NCBI RefSeq assembly: GCF_030408635.1 | Contig: NZ_CP047198.1 | Span: 1,302,001-1,366,000, forward strand | Direction: 5' to 3' | Source of the DNA: Corynebacterium coyleae | GTDB lineage: Bacteria; Actinomycetota; Actinomycetes; Mycobacteriales; Mycobacteriaceae | Length of the DNA: 64,000 nt | Part shown: in pieces, positions 25,275 through 35,728 of the stretch | Position numbering within the stretch: position 1 is the first letter of the stretch | Layout of the letters: every line of letters begins with the position of its first letter | Program-made: the position numbers and the translations under genes | Notes under the pieces: generated by a model | Databases searched by the model: none | What the model was told of the DNA's origin: nothing | The model's input: only the letters and a program-made list of their open reading frames with translations

Positions 25275-25531
25275 TTCTGTCTTGGGACGAAGATGCCTGG
25301 GCCGAGTATGTCGAATGGCAAACCACGGACAAGCGTGTGCTCAAACGCATCAACATGCTCATCCGCGATATTCAACGCAACGGCAATCAAGGCATCGGCA
25401 AGCCTGAACCGCTCAAACATGAGCTCAGTGGCTATTGGTCCCGGAGGATTACCAGCGAGCACCGACTCGTGTACAAAATGACCGAAACCGAGATCCGAAT
25501 TGCGGCTTGTCGCTACCACTACGGGGAATAG
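25271..25531 (+). CDS. yoeB: Toxin YoeB, ribosome-dependent endoribonuclease
   Basis: An 86-aa RelE-superfamily toxin. The catalytic residues known from E. coli YoeB fall at the same numbers: E46 (KPEPLK), R65 (SEHRLVYK), H83 and Y84 (RYHYGE). The toxin therefore looks active, cutting mRNA on the ribosome after the start codon. It is coupled to yefM by a 4-bp overlap and ends 9 bp from the converging arc stop. Confidence 0.96.
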   Translation: MILSWDEDAWAEYVEWQTTDKRVLKRINMLIRDIQRNGNQGIGKPEPLKHELSGYWSRRITSEHRLVYKMTETEIRIAACRYHYGE

Positions 25532-25540
25532 ACTCCTCTA

Positions 25541-27064
25541 CTACCCGATGACCTCTGCGGCGACGACACGTTTGCCGTGGCGGCCAGTAATACGCGCCCA
25601 CTCGTCTGGGTTCGCAGTGTTCGGCATGTCTTCGCTTTCGTCCTGCTCGTTGCGTACTGCTTCGCGCAGGTGATCGGCGGTGATTCCCGCGGTGGACACA
25701 CCTGAGAGGTGGTCCTTGATCGCGAGCTTCTTCGCGCGGTCCACCACATTGGCAATCAAGGCGCCAGAGACGAAGTCGGAGTAGTGCAGTACCTCGGCGG
25801 TGCCGTCGACAAGTTCGAGGCGCACGAAGGGGCGCGGGGCGAACATGGCGGCAGCAGCTGCGTCGATAAGTTCCTCGCGAGGAGCAGCAAGGGGGATCGA
25901 GTCGGTGAGGTACCGGGCGAGGATGTCCTTCGACTCCTCCTTGTTGGGCCGCGACACGCGGACCTTGATGTCGAGGCGGCCCGGGCGCAAGATTGCCGGG
26001 TCGATGAGTTCCTCACGGTTGGTCGCGCCGATGACGATGACGTTCGCGATGTCCTCCACGCCGTCGATCTCAGTAAGCAGCTGCGGTACCACGGTGGTCT
26101 CCATGTCAGAGGAGACACCCGATCCGCGGGTGCGGAAGATGGATTCCATCTCGTCGAAAAAGACGATGACCGGGTTGCCCTCGGAGGCGAGCTCGCGGGC
26201 GCGCTCGAAGATCAGGCGGATGCGGCGTTCGGTCTCCCCGACGAACTTGTTCAGCAGCTCGGGGCCTTTGACGTTGATGAAGTGCGCCTGCCCCCCGTCT
26301 CCAATGCGCTGCGACAACGAGTTCGCCACCGCCTTTGCAATGAGCGTCTTACCGCAACCCGGAGGGCCGTACAGCAACAAGCCCTTCGGCGGGGTGAGGT
26401 CGTACGTGGCGTAGAGCTCGGGGTGGGAAAACGGCAGCTCGACGGAATCCTGGATCGTCTCAATCTGGGAGGACAGCCCGCCGATATCTTCGTAGGTCAC
26501 ATCCGGGATTTCCTCGAGCGAGAGTTGGTTGACCTCGGTTTTCTGGATGCGCTCAAACGCGTAACCGGCGGATGAGTTCACCAGCACCATATCGCCTGCA
26601 CGCGTGGTTTTGAGGAGCGGTTCGGCGAGCATGACCAGCGACTCCGCGCCCTGCTGGTCGGCCACCACGGCGCGATCTGTGCCGATGCGTTCCACCATCG
26701 TGGCAATCTGGCCTGTTGGGGTAAACCCACAGGCTTCCACCACAACGGTTCCCTCGCCGAGGCGCACAAGCGTGCCCGGTACAAGGGCTTGTGGCTCGAC
26801 CAGCGGCGAAATCTTCAGGCGCATCCGCCGACCTGATGTGTGCACCTCCGCTTCCCCATCGCGAGTACCCGGGGCAAGGTAGATGCCGTAGGTGGACGCG
26901 GGCTCGCCGAGTTCCTCGACCTTGACGTAGAGGTCATTGAGCTTGTCGCGGCTGGACTTCAGAAGCTCCGCAAGCCGCTTGTTGCGCGCTCCCAGATCTT
27001 GATTCTCGCGCTTGAGGTTGCGCAATTCGGGCCCGAAAGCATCGTCTTCAATGTGTCCAACCAT
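25541..27064 (-). CDS. arc: AAA+ ATPase forming ring-shaped complexes, ARC (Mpa homologue)
   Basis: A 507-aa protein: an N-terminal coiled coil (residues ~10-55), two OB-like domains, and an AAA domain with Walker A GPPGCGKT (233-240), Walker B IVFFDEME (about 300-306) and a second region of homology. It recognises pupylated proteins through the coiled coil and unfolds them. The C-terminus reads [11 protein letters not shown] and lacks the GQYL-type tail with which mycobacterial Mpa docks onto the 20S proteasome. That fits the absence of proteasome genes nearby. Confidence 0.95.
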   Translation of the reverse strand: MVGHIEDDAFGPELRNLKRENQDLGARNKRLAELLKSSRDKLNDLYVKVEELGEPASTYGIYLAPGTRDGEAEVHTSGRRMRLKISPLVEPQALVPGTLVRLGEGTVVVEACGFTPTGQIATMVERIGTDRAVVADQQGAESLVMLAEPLLKTTRAGDMVLVNSSAGYAFERIQKTEVNQLSLEEIPDVTYEDIGGLSSQIETIQDSVELPFSHPELYATYDLTPPKGLLLYGPPGCGKTLIAKAVANSLSQRIGDGGQAHFINVKGPELLNKFVGETERRIRLIFERARELASEGNPVIVFFDEMESIFRTRGSGVSSDMETTVVPQLLTEIDGVEDIANVIVIGATNREELIDPAILRPGRLDIKVRVSRPNKEESKDILARYLTDSIPLAAPREELIDAAAAAMFAPRPFVRLELVDGTAEVLHYSDFVSGALIANVVDRAKKLAIKDHLSGVSTAGITADHLREAVRNEQDESEDMPNTANPDEWARITGRHGKRVVAAEVIG

Positions 27065-27102
27065 GGATCCGAGCCTACCTATCGTCGATAGGACGCAAGT
27101 GC

Positions 27103-27936
27103 TTATCGACGAGCCTTACGCTGCGGGCGCGGCGGCGTCACACCATCAGCGAGCCTGCGGGTCCAGACAAGAAACGCGGTGTGTGCGTTCATGCGGTGCT
27201 CCGGGCGGGTAGCCAGGCCATCGACCTTCCACTCACGCAGCAGGGTCTCCCAGGCGCGTGGCTCAGTGAAGCACTTCGCCTCGCGGATAGCCTCCATAAT
27301 GTTCATCAGCTGTGGCACGGTGGCCACGTACGTCATGAACACACCACCTGGGATGAGCACGTTCTTCACGGTGTCGATGAAGTGCCACGGCTCGACCATG
27401 TCCAAGATGACGCGGTCCACCTGACCATCGAGGTCCTCCGGGGTGACCTCGCCAAAGTCGCCCAGGCGAGGCGTCCACCACTCCGGTTCGCCACCGAAGT
27501 ATTCAGCGACGTTGTCTTTGGCGAACGCCAGGTGGTCGTCGCGAATCTCGTAGGAGTACACGTGCCCCTCGGGACCGACCGCGCGCAGCAGCGACATGGT
27601 CAACGCGCCGGAGCCGGCACCCGCCTCCAGCACGCGTGCGCCCATGAAGATGTCACCCTCAACGAGGATCTGGGCCGCATCCTTCGGGTAGATCACCGCG
27701 GCGCCGCGGGGCATGGACAGCACGTGATCCACCAGCAGGTGGCGGAAGCAGAGGTAGTCCGAACCCAGCGTGGACTTGACCACCGTGCCCTCGTCGGCAC
27801 CGATGATGTCATCGTGACTGACGATGCCCTTGTGGGAGTGGAACTGGCCACCCTCCTTGAGCTCGATGGTGAAGTGGCGGCGCTTCGCGTCAGTGAGCTG
27901 CACCTTGTCGCCTGGCTGGAACGGTCCCGAATACAT
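27103..27936 (-). CDS. trmI: tRNA (adenine(58)-N1)-methyltransferase TrmI
   Basis: A 277-aa Rossmann methyltransferase. The SAM-binding loop is [20 protein letters not shown], followed by [15 protein letters not shown] and LDMVEPWHF. It matches the TrmI family that makes m1A58 in the T-loop of tRNA, a homotetramer in actinobacteria. It lies 38 bp upstream of arc, the same order as in mycobacteria and C. glutamicum. Confidence 0.94.
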   Translation of the reverse strand: MYSGPFQPGDKVQLTDAKRRHFTIELKEGGQFHSHKGIVSHDDIIGADEGTVVKSTLGSDYLCFRHLLVDHVLSMPRGAAVIYPKDAAQILVEGDIFMGARVLEAGAGSGALTMSLLRAVGPEGHVYSYEIRDDHLAFAKDNVAEYFGGEPEWWTPRLGDFGEVTPEDLDGQVDRVILDMVEPWHFIDTVKNVLIPGGVFMTYVATVPQLMNIMEAIREAKCFTEPRAWETLLREWKVDGLATRPEHRMNAHTAFLVWTRRLADGVTPPRPQRKARR

Positions 27937-27951
27937 GCCGGTAAGTATGCC

Positions 27952-29163
27952 CTACTGTGCGCCGGTGTAAAAAGCCGACAGTGCGCGCACGAAGTAATCC
28001 ATGTCGTCCACTCCGCACAGCTCGCGCGCGGAGTGCATGGACAAAAGCGACACACCCACATCGACCGTCGGAAGGCCCAGACGCGTCGAGGAAATCGGTC
28101 CAATCGTCGACCCGCACGGCACAGCGTTATTGCCCACAAAGGTTTGGTGTGGCACGCCGGCAGCGCGGCACGCCAGGATCCACTCGGCTTCCGTCGCTGC
28201 ATTGGATGCGTAGCGCTGGTTGGCGTTGATCTTCAGCACCGGACCCTTGTTGATCAGCGGGTGATGCGTCGGATCGTGCTTGCCCGGGTAGTTCGGGTGC
28301 ACCGCGTGCGCCGCGTCGGCGGAAACCTGGATGGAGTTCGCGATAATCTCAGACGGTTCGCCGAATGCCGCCGCAACCTTGGTCAGGACGCGCTCTAGCA
28401 TCGGGCCACCGGCTCCGGCGGTGGATGCAGAGCCCACCTCCTCGTGGTTAAACGCCGCAAGCACCAGGATGTCCTGGGCATCGTCCTTGGCTGCGAGCAT
28501 CGCCTCGAGCGACGCCCACACACTGGTCAGGTTATCCAGGCGACCAGCGGCCAGAAGATCACCGATGACCTCGCCCCGCTGTGCGTCCGCGGTGATAAGT
28601 TCGTGCGCCACGATGTCGTCTGCAGCAAGGCCCGCCGACTCCGCCGCTAGCTCGAGCAGCGGACGGTCCACACCCAGGATCGGCTGGGTGTGGACCTGGC
28701 GGTCGATCTCCGGCATGTCACCCCGGTAGAGGTGGATAGCCAGGTTGGGAACGCGCGCAACCGCACCCGTGTTCACGAGGTGTTCCTTACGGTCGGTGGT
28801 CACCACTCGACCGGCGAAGGTGAGGTCGCGATCGAACCAGCTCGCCAGGATCGGCCCGCCGTAGACCTCGGTGGCAACCTGGCGGAACCCTTCGCGCACG
28901 ACATCCGGATCGGGCTTGGCCATCAGCCCAGGCGAGTCCGTGTGCGAGCCGACAACACGGAACCGCGGGTTGGGGTTTTCCGGGACCCACCACGCAATCA
29001 CGGCGCCATCGCTGATGATGAGGTGGCCGCCGGGGCGTGTGGCGTCGTCGTCAAGCACTGCCCGGCGAGTAAACCCTGCTGCCTCGAGGCTTGTGGCGAC
29101 GTTTTCCGCCGCGTGATAAGCGGATGGACTCTGGCTGATGAAATCGATGAACGGCTGTGTCAT
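27952..29163 (-). CDS. apeB: M18 family aminopeptidase
   Basis: A 403-aa zinc aminopeptidase. Metal-site motifs GSHTDSPGL, AAFNHEEVGSASTAGAGGPM and the C-terminal VDVGVSLLSMHSARE are all present. It removes acidic or other N-terminal residues from peptides in the cytoplasm and could act on peptides left after protein breakdown. It ends 15 bp before trmI and starts within a few bp of the divergent nuclease gene. Confidence 0.93.
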   Translation of the reverse strand: MTQPFIDFISQSPSAYHAAENVATSLEAAGFTRRAVLDDDATRPGGHLIISDGAVIAWWVPENPNPRFRVVGSHTDSPGLMAKPDPDVVREGFRQVATEVYGGPILASWFDRDLTFAGRVVTTDRKEHLVNTGAVARVPNLAIHLYRGDMPEIDRQVHTQPILGVDRPLLELAAESAGLAADDIVAHELITADAQRGEVIGDLLAAGRLDNLTSVWASLEAMLAAKDDAQDILVLAAFNHEEVGSASTAGAGGPMLERVLTKVAAAFGEPSEIIANSIQVSADAAHAVHPNYPGKHDPTHHPLINKGPVLKINANQRYASNAATEAEWILACRAAGVPHQTFVGNNAVPCGSTIGPISSTRLGLPTVDVGVSLLSMHSARELCGVDDMDYFVRALSAFYTGAQ

Positions 29164-29189
29164 ACCCCCACTCTAAGATGTTGGGCACC

Positions 29190-30029
29190 ATGACTCCCAG
29201 CAATACGCCACGACCACTCGCCCTGTCCCCCTCCCGCGCGTCCGATTACAAGCGCTGCCCGCTGCAATACAGGTTCCGCGCGATCGACCTCCTGCCGGAA
29301 CCATCCACGGAAGCGCAGGTGAAAGGCACGCTCGTACACGCCGTGCTGGAAGAGATGTTTTCCTGGCCCCGCGAGGAGCGCACCTACCCCGCCGCCGTGA
29401 AGCGGCTCAAGCCGACGTGGGAGCAAATGCGTATCGACGACCCCACCTGCGCCGAACCCGTCGAAGACGACTACCAGCTGCTCGTGGATGCCCGCACGCT
29501 CCTGCGTGGCTACTTCACCATGGAAAACCCGCTCGGATTCGACGCGCACGCACAAGAAATGCCGGTCGATTTCACGTTGCCTAACGGGGTTCCCGTGCGC
29601 GGGTTCATCGACCGGGTGGACATCGCGCAGACCGGCGAGGTGCGTGTTGTCGACTACAAGACCGGCAAGAAGCCACTGCCCCGCTACTCCCAGGACGCGC
29701 AGTTCCAGATGCGGTTTTATGCGCTGGTGTACTGGCGGCTCTTCGGCGTTGTGCCGACCCAGCTGAAACTGATGTACCTGAAGGTGATGGACTCAATGAT
29801 CCTCACCCCTTCACGCGAGGAGCTGGAGTACTTCGAGCGCGACCTGGCGGAGTTGTGGTGGAAGATCGAAGCCGACGGCAAAGCCGGCTCGTTCCGTCCA
29901 CAGCAGTCAAAGCTTTGCGGGTGGTGCGCCTTCCAATCACTGTGTCCAGCGTTTGGCGGCACACCACCCGAGTATCCCGGTTGGCCCGGCTCCCGCGCAG
30001 AGGAGGAGCCGGGGCCGGAAACGGACTAG
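29190..30029 (+). CDS. RecB/Cas4-like PD-(D/E)XK exonuclease family protein
   Basis: A 279-aa protein from ATG 29190. TAAGAT about 15 nt upstream is a plausible -10 of a leaderless mRNA. An alternative start at 29157 would overlap the aminopeptidase. Motifs: [26 protein letters not shown], then [25 protein letters not shown] (D...DYKTGK, the nuclease core) and a C-terminal cluster C-x2-C-x5-C ([12 protein letters not shown]) that may bind an iron-sulfur cluster with the N-terminal Cys, as in Cas4/AddB. Its stop codon shares CTAG with the fhs stop. Confidence 0.88.
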   Translation: MTPSNTPRPLALSPSRASDYKRCPLQYRFRAIDLLPEPSTEAQVKGTLVHAVLEEMFSWPREERTYPAAVKRLKPTWEQMRIDDPTCAEPVEDDYQLLVDARTLLRGYFTMENPLGFDAHAQEMPVDFTLPNGVPVRGFIDRVDIAQTGEVRVVDYKTGKKPLPRYSQDAQFQMRFYALVYWRLFGVVPTQLKLMYLKVMDSMILTPSREELEYFERDLAELWWKIEADGKAGSFRPQQSKLCGWCAFQSLCPAFGGTPPEYPGWPGSRAEEEPGPETD

Positions 30030-31693
30030 AACAGTCCGCTGACCACGCCGTTCTCGTCGACGTCGATGTTGTTGGCTGCCGGCTTCTTCGGCAGGCCAGG
30101 CATGGTCATCACATCACCGGTCAGCGCGAGGACGAAACCTGCGCCAGTGCGCGGGATGAGATTGCGTACGTGCAGGGTGTGGCCCGCAGGCGCACCGAGC
30201 TCCGTCGGGTCGTCGGAGAAGGAGTACTGCGTCTTGGACACGCAGACCGGCAGGTTGTCAAAGCCGTTGTCCTTCAACGTCTTCAGGTCCTTCAGAGCTG
30301 CAGCGGAGTACTGCACCTCGCCTGCGCGGTAGATCTCCTTGGCGATGGTTTCGATGGACTTCTCCACGCCCTCAGCCGGGTCGTACAGCGGGTGCGATTC
30401 GCCCTCGGTGAGGTTCGCCAGCAGGGTTTCAGCGAGCTCGGTGGCGCCGGCGCCGCCTTCGGCCCACACGTTGGCGTCGGCAAGCGCAATGCCCTTGGAC
30501 TCTGCCCAGTTACGCACGAACTCGAGCTCGGCGTCGGTATCGGTGACAAAGCGGTTGAGCGCAACCACCGGGGTGACGCCGAACTTGCGCACGTTTTCCA
30601 CGTGGCGCTCCAGGTTCACGATGCCCTCTGCCAGCGCATCGACGTTTTCAGCCTTAAGGTCTTCCTTCGCAATGCCAGCGTGGTGCTTGATCGAGCGGAT
30701 CGTAGCGACGATCACCGCACCTGCGACATCCAGATCACCGTAGCGTGCCTTGATGTCGAAGAACTTCTCCGCACCGAGGTCAGAGCCGAAGCCAGCCTCG
30801 GTGAGCACAATGTCGGCGTAGTCCAGTGCCGTGCGAGTTGCGATGAGCGTGTTGCAGCCGTGTGCGATGTTGGCAAACGGACCACCGTGGATAAAGGCGG
30901 GGGTACCGCCGAGCGTCTGCACCAGGTTCGGGTTCACAGCGTCCTTGAGCAGAGCGGCCATCGCGCCCTGTGCGCCGATCTCACCGGCGGTGACCGGCTT
31001 GCCGTCGTACGTCAGACCGATGGTGATCGCAGCGAGGCGACGCTTCAGGTCCTCCAGGTCCGTGGCCAGGCCAAGGATCGCCATAATCTCGGACGCAGCC
31101 GTGATGGTGAAGCCGGTTTCTGCCGGAACACCCGAGGTCGGGCCGCCGAGGCCGGTAATGACGTTGCGCAGCACGCGGTCGTTCACGTCCACGCAACGCT
31201 GCCAGGTCACGCGACGCGGGTCGATGTTGAGCTCATTGCCCTGATGGATGTGGTTGTCGATCAGCGCAGCCAAGGTGTTATTGGCGCTGGTGATCGCGTG
31301 GAAGTCGCCGGTGAAGTGCAGGTTGATCTGCTCCATCGGGACGACCTGAGAGTAACCACCACCGGCTGCACCACCCTTGACGCCCATGACCGGGCCCAGC
31401 GAAGGCTCACGAAGCGCTACCATCGCCTTGTGCCCAAGCTTGGCAAGGGCATCGGTCAGGCCGATCAGCATGGTGGACTTGCCCTCACCTGCAGGGGTTG
31501 GGGAAACACCGGTCACCAAAACGAGCTTGCCCGGCTTGCCCTCCGGAGTCTTGTTGATGTCCACCTTGGCCATGTACTTGCCGTACGGGATGAGCGCATC
31601 CTCATCCACGCCGGCCCGGGCGGCAATGTCAGTGATGGGTTCGAGTTCGTGTGCTTGAGCGATTTCGACGTCAGTCAATGGTTGTGCAGTCAT
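30026..31693 (-). CDS. fhs: Formate-tetrahydrofolate ligase
   Basis: A 555-aa protein from ATG 31693. The P-loop TPAGEGKST and strong full-length resemblance ([11 protein letters not shown]-like [30 protein letters not shown]) identify it. It makes 10-formyl-tetrahydrofolate from formate and ATP in one-carbon metabolism. It starts 5 bp after the Dcu transporter stop, so the two may share a transcript. Convergent with the RecB-like gene, 4-nt overlap. Confidence 0.97.
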   Translation of the reverse strand: MTAQPLTDVEIAQAHELEPITDIAARAGVDEDALIPYGKYMAKVDINKTPEGKPGKLVLVTGVSPTPAGEGKSTMLIGLTDALAKLGHKAMVALREPSLGPVMGVKGGAAGGGYSQVVPMEQINLHFTGDFHAITSANNTLAALIDNHIHQGNELNIDPRRVTWQRCVDVNDRVLRNVITGLGGPTSGVPAETGFTITAASEIMAILGLATDLEDLKRRLAAITIGLTYDGKPVTAGEIGAQGAMAALLKDAVNPNLVQTLGGTPAFIHGGPFANIAHGCNTLIATRTALDYADIVLTEAGFGSDLGAEKFFDIKARYGDLDVAGAVIVATIRSIKHHAGIAKEDLKAENVDALAEGIVNLERHVENVRKFGVTPVVALNRFVTDTDAELEFVRNWAESKGIALADANVWAEGGAGATELAETLLANLTEGESHPLYDPAEGVEKSIETIAKEIYRAGEVQYSAAALKDLKTLKDNGFDNLPVCVSKTQYSFSDDPTELGAPAGHTLHVRNLIPRTGAGFVLALTGDVMTMPGLPKKPAANNIDVDENGVVSGLF

Positions 31694-31698
31694 GCATC

Positions 31699-33009
31699 TC
31701 ACACTACCGCCGCACCGATGAGGTATCCCAGGATTACGCTGACTAAAATGCAGACCACTCCGGGGAGGAGGAATGGGTGGTCAAACACATACTTGCCAAT
31801 GCGGGTCGAGCCCGTGTCGTCCATCTCTACTGCCGCGAGCAGCGTTGGGTACGTGGGCAGGACGAATAGTGCGGAGACCGCCGGGAATGCTGCAAGTGCC
31901 GTGAGTGGGCTGACCCCTATCGCCAATGCGGCGGGGATGAGCGCTTTCGCCGTAGCGGCTTGTGAATACAACAGTGATGCGGCGACAAAGAGCACGACCG
32001 CAAGCAGCCAGGGTTTTGAGGTCAGCACGTTACCGGCGATGTTTTGGATGTCGTCGATGTAGTAGTTGATATACGTCGTACCCAGCCACGCCACGCCGAG
32101 AACGCACACGCATGCGGACATGCCGGATCGAAAGACTTGGGTGTTCAGAATCTCCGCGGCAGCAGTGCGGGTGCTCATAATGATGACGACCGCGGCACCG
32201 AGCATGATGGCCATGATTGCCTCGTTCCGTGGCACTGTTGGCTCCGCAATCAGACCGATCTGATCCGAAATCAACGTTGCGTAGACCATCACGATGATGA
32301 TCGCTGCCAGAAAGATAGCGACTGAGCGCTTCGCTCCTGGTGCGGGAACGTAATCGTCATGAGCTTGGTGCGTTGCGACGAGCCCAGCGGCCTTGCGTTT
32401 GCGGTACACGGGGTCGCCGTCAAGCTCACTGCCCATATGATTGGCAACCCACGCCGTCGGGAAAATTGCCAGGAACGTCGCGGGAAGCATCACCGCAAGA
32501 ATCTGGAGATACCCCACCCCAAGTGGTTCCAGCGCTGACGCCATGAACACAACTGCTGCAGAGATTGGTGAAGCGACGATCGCCATCTGCGAAGCGATCA
32601 CGGCCGCTGACAGCGGGCGCGAAGGACGAACGTTTCCTTCCTTCGCCACCTCTGTGATGACCGTCATCGTGGAAAACGCCGTATGCCCAGTTCCAGCGAA
32701 GACGGTCATCAACCACGTCACCATCGGGGCGTAGACAGTGATGCGTTTAGGGTTCCTGCGTAAGAGTCGCTCCGCAAGATCCACGAGGTATTGCATGCCG
32801 CCCGCGAGCTGCATTGCAGAAATCGCTGCGATAACGCACATGATGATGCCGATGACATCGAACGGAATTGCATCTGCGGTGACCGTCATACCGGTCGCAC
32901 CGAGAAGCAACACCCCCAATCCCCCGGCGAAACCGATCGCGATCGAGCCAATGCGTGCACCCAACACGATTGCCCCGAAAAGAATGAGGGTGTGCAAGGC
33001 AACCAACAT
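31699..33009 (-). CDS. Anaerobic C4-dicarboxylate transporter, DcuA/DcuB family
   Basis: A 436-aa protein with about 10-12 membrane helices. It starts at ATG 33009 with GAAGGAG upstream. [26 protein letters not shown] and [20 protein letters not shown] are Dcu-type motifs. Such carriers exchange fumarate, aspartate, malate and succinate. The neighbour aspA makes fumarate from aspartate, the same pairing as aspA-dcuA in E. coli, which supports an aspartate/succinate antiport role under low oxygen. Confidence 0.9.
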   Translation of the reverse strand: MLVALHTLILFGAIVLGARIGSIAIGFAGGLGVLLLGATGMTVTADAIPFDVIGIIMCVIAAISAMQLAGGMQYLVDLAERLLRRNPKRITVYAPMVTWLMTVFAGTGHTAFSTMTVITEVAKEGNVRPSRPLSAAVIASQMAIVASPISAAVVFMASALEPLGVGYLQILAVMLPATFLAIFPTAWVANHMGSELDGDPVYRKRKAAGLVATHQAHDDYVPAPGAKRSVAIFLAAIIIVMVYATLISDQIGLIAEPTVPRNEAIMAIMLGAAVVIIMSTRTAAAEILNTQVFRSGMSACVCVLGVAWLGTTYINYYIDDIQNIAGNVLTSKPWLLAVVLFVAASLLYSQAATAKALIPAALAIGVSPLTALAAFPAVSALFVLPTYPTLLAAVEMDDTGSTRIGKYVFDHPFLLPGVVCILVSVILGYLIGAAVV

Positions 33010-33082
33010 GGTATGCGCTCCTTCATTACGGGTGAGCAAGGACTTCCGCCATTATCCCGCAATGATCACACCAAAAGGAAAC

Positions 33083-33115
33083 GGGGCAGGTGTGAGATTG
33101 ACTACCACCTGCCCC
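33083..33115 (-). terminator. Terminator between aspA and the Dcu transporter
   Basis: CACCTGCCCC (33106-33115) and GGGGCAGGTG (33083-33092) form a 10-bp stem with a 13-nt loop. On the minus strand a T-rich run follows (33072-33082). It lies 38 bp past aspA and would reduce read-through into dcu. Confidence 0.8.
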
Positions 33116-33152
33116 GCTCACCGCCTAGGCGGAAATGCATGAGCACATCACG

Positions 33153-34586
33153 CTACTGAGCATCTTCCTCGTCGACATAGAGCTTGCCGCGGAATTCCGG
33201 GTGCATGAGGTTCTCCTTGCTCAGCAACCGCTTCAGGTCCTCCTCCTCAATAAGGCCCTTCTCCAGCACCAGGTCATAGACACTCTTACCGGTGGAAGCA
33301 GCCTCACGGCCAATGATGTCACCGTTATGGTGACCAATCACCGGGTTGAGATAGGTGACGATGCCGATCGAGTTAGTCACGTAAGCCTCGCACACGTCCT
33401 TGTTCGCAGTGATGCCCACAACGCACTTCTCGCGCAGCGTACGTGCCGCATTGGCCAGCAGACGGATCGACTCAAACAAGGACTGAGCAATGACCGGCTC
33501 CATGACGTTGAGCTGGAGCTGACCTGCCTCAGCAGCCATGGAGACCGTCACGTCGTTGCCGAAGACCTTGAAGCACACCTGGTTGACAACCTCTGGGATG
33601 ACCGGGTTGACCTTGGCCGGCATGATCGAGGAACCAGCCTGGCGCTCCGGAAGGTTGATCTCGTTCAGACCAGCGCGAGGACCGGACGACAGCAGACGCA
33701 GGTCGTTACACATCTTGGAGAGCTTCATTGCCGCACGCTTGATAGCGCCGTGCATCATGACGTAGTCGCCGGTATCCGAGGTCGCCTCAATCAGATCCGG
33801 AGAGGCCTGAATGTCGAGGCCAGTGACCTCACGAAGTGCCGTGACAACCTGGTCTTTGTAGCCGTTCGGAGTGTTGATTCCCGTACCGATTGCGGTTGCG
33901 CCAAGGTTGACTTCCAGCAGGGACGTCGCAGCGTTGCTGATGGTGCGCTGCTCTTCATTGAGGTTTGCGCCAAACGCAGTGAATTCCTGACCCAGCGTCA
34001 TCGGAACCGCGTCCTGCAACTGAGTACGACCCATTTTGATGATGTCGGAAAACTCGTCGCCTTTCGCGCGCAGTGCCTTCTGCAGCTCGTCGAGCTCCTC
34101 AAGCAAGCCCTGCACCGCGTAGTACACACCGAGACGCAGACCAGTCGGGTACGCATCGTTGGTGGACTGGGACATATTCACATCATCGTTCGGATTGATG
34201 ATGTCGTAGGAGCCCTTCTCAGCACCAACGTATTCCAGTGCGAGGTTAGCCACCACCTCGTTCGTGTTCATGTTTGCCGAGGTACCCGCGCCACCCTGGA
34301 ACAGGTCGATCGGGAACTGATCCATGCAGCGTCCCTCTTCCAGAATCTGGTCGCAGGCCCACGCAATTGCTTCGGCTTTCTCGCGCGGCAACACATGCAG
34401 GCGACGGTTCGCAATAGCGGTAGCCTTCTTCACTTGGGCCATGCCACGGATGAACTCCGGCAAATCGTTCAGGGTGCTGGCCGACAACTTGAAGTTGTCT
34501 ACTGCTCGCTGCGTATGCACTCCGTAGTACACATCAGCGGGGACTTCAGCCTTGCCAAGCAGGTCTTCTTCAATACGAGTGCTCAT
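33153..34586 (-). CDS. aspA: Aspartate ammonia-lyase
   Basis: A 477-aa member of the fumarase/aspartase superfamily. The signature [15 protein letters not shown] holds the catalytic Ser loop, and [11 protein letters not shown] and TALREVTG also fit aspartase. It deaminates aspartate to fumarate. On the minus strand TATAGT (34600-34595) lies about 8 nt before the ATG at 34586, so the mRNA is probably leaderless or nearly so. A terminator separates it from the Dcu gene downstream. Confidence 0.96.
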   Translation of the reverse strand: MSTRIEEDLLGKAEVPADVYYGVHTQRAVDNFKLSASTLNDLPEFIRGMAQVKKATAIANRRLHVLPREKAEAIAWACDQILEEGRCMDQFPIDLFQGGAGTSANMNTNEVVANLALEYVGAEKGSYDIINPNDDVNMSQSTNDAYPTGLRLGVYYAVQGLLEELDELQKALRAKGDEFSDIIKMGRTQLQDAVPMTLGQEFTAFGANLNEEQRTISNAATSLLEVNLGATAIGTGINTPNGYKDQVVTALREVTGLDIQASPDLIEATSDTGDYVMMHGAIKRAAMKLSKMCNDLRLLSSGPRAGLNEINLPERQAGSSIMPAKVNPVIPEVVNQVCFKVFGNDVTVSMAAEAGQLQLNVMEPVIAQSLFESIRLLANAARTLREKCVVGITANKDVCEAYVTNSIGIVTYLNPVIGHHNGDIIGREAASTGKSVYDLVLEKGLIEEEDLKRLLSKENLMHPEFRGKLYVDEEDAQ

Positions 34587-34641
34587 GGCACACCACTATA
34601 CGTAGCAAAGCGAAGCCTCTCGACGATTGTGTGCGTGACAC

Positions 34642-35316
34642 CTACGCCCCGCAGGCTGCAGCAAACCAGCGGTAAACGTCGTCGGCACTGGCCCCCACAA
34701 ACAGGTGGGGATCAAACCGATACACACCGGCAGGTACATGATCCGCGAGCCCCAACACTGCACATCCCGCTGCAGCCGCAGCTGACATGCCACTGAACGA
34801 GTCCTCGACCACGAGACAGTCTTGCGGAGCGGCGCCGACGCGCCGGGCTGCTTCGAGGTACATGTCGGGGGCAGGTTTCGGGTGGATCACTTCGTCGCCA
34901 GTAATGGTGCCGGTGAAGAACACACGCCCAATCGCATCAATGCACGGATCTGCCAGGACGCGTTCTGTATTCGTCGTCACGAACATAGGCATGTGGTCTT
35001 CCTTCAGCGACTGCAGCACTTCAAGAATCCCTGGGTTGCATTCGATACCTGCAGAAAACAGTTCAGCCATTCGACCGAACATCCAATCTTTATATCGCTG
35101 TTCGTCGCCGTCAGTCAGTGTGTGCCCCGCCCACTGCGCCACAATGCGAAGCGTGTTCGGGAAACTCCCGCCAATGGTGCGCTCGCGAACCTCTGGGGTC
35201 AGTGGCCGACCAAGCAACTCCCCTAACTCGTAGGTCGCCTGTCCCCAGAGCGGCTCTGTGTCTATCAGCGTGCCGTCCATATCCCAGAAGACGGCCGCCG
35301 GACGCTGCCTACTCAA
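34642..35316 (-). CDS. HAD-superfamily phosphatase, beta-phosphoglucomutase-like subfamily
   Basis: A 224-aa HAD hydrolase. Motif I DMDGTLIDTEP, motif II FVTTNTE, motif III Lys in HPKPAPDMY and motif IV VVEDSFSGMSAA are present, with a helical cap between I and II. It removes phosphate from a small sugar- or nucleotide-like molecule. The substrate cannot be read from sequence. The start overlaps the small acidic upstream gene by 8 bp. Confidence 0.9.
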   Translation of the reverse strand: MSRQRPAAVFWDMDGTLIDTEPLWGQATYELGELLGRPLTPEVRERTIGGSFPNTLRIVAQWAGHTLTDGDEQRYKDWMFGRMAELFSAGIECNPGILEVLQSLKEDHMPMFVTTNTERVLADPCIDAIGRVFFTGTITGDEVIHPKPAPDMYLEAARRVGAAPQDCLVVEDSFSGMSAAAAAGCAVLGLADHVPAGVYRFDPHLFVGASADDVYRWFAAACGA

Positions 35317-35704
35317 ATTCCGGCAGCGCTTCTAGCGCCTCATCGGTCGCGCCCGCCGCGGTGCACACCCGAATCACGAGCGTCTCAATATCTGCCTTTT
35401 CTTCTGGCTCAAGCACCGCGTCCGCATGACGGACATTGAATGCCTCCAAGCGCTCGTAGAACGGTCCAACTAGCCCCACCAGTTGCTGGTCCTCTGGCTG
35501 GGAACCGAGTGCGTCGACCTCGTCGAGGTACTGCTCAAGCATTTTCCGCAACTCGGGTAACACGGACGGGTCGAATGGCTCGTCCCACAACTCCTTGTCT
35601 TCCTCAGAAAGGTAGGAGCCTGAGGCGAACATCGTCAGGTCATCGATAAACTCGTCGACTTCAGGCTGGAACTGGGCACGAATCGTGTGTGCTGCTGCGC
35701 TCAT
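35309..35704 (-). CDS. Small acidic conserved protein of unknown function
   Basis: A 131-aa protein from ATG 35704. It is all-helical, acidic (repeated EE/DE pairs) and without Cys, membrane segment or recognisable motif. It lies between mshC (24 bp upstream on the same strand) and the HAD phosphatase, with an 8-bp overlap into the latter, so the two are probably co-translated. I do not recognise a function. Confidence 0.7.
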   Translation of the reverse strand: MSAAAHTIRAQFQPEVDEFIDDLTMFASGSYLSEEDKELWDEPFDPSVLPELRKMLEQYLDEVDALGSQPEDQQLVGLVGPFYERLEAFNVRHADAVLEPEEKADIETLVIRVCTAAGATDEALEALPEFE

Positions 35705-35728
35705 GACCACCATTGTGCTGGATGAGGC

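Noticed and set aside
29855-32062. A 735-codon open frame antisense to fhs and the Dcu gene
   Set aside because: Same effect of codon bias. The sense-strand genes have clear families and the antisense protein is rich in His/Arg/Val without motifs.
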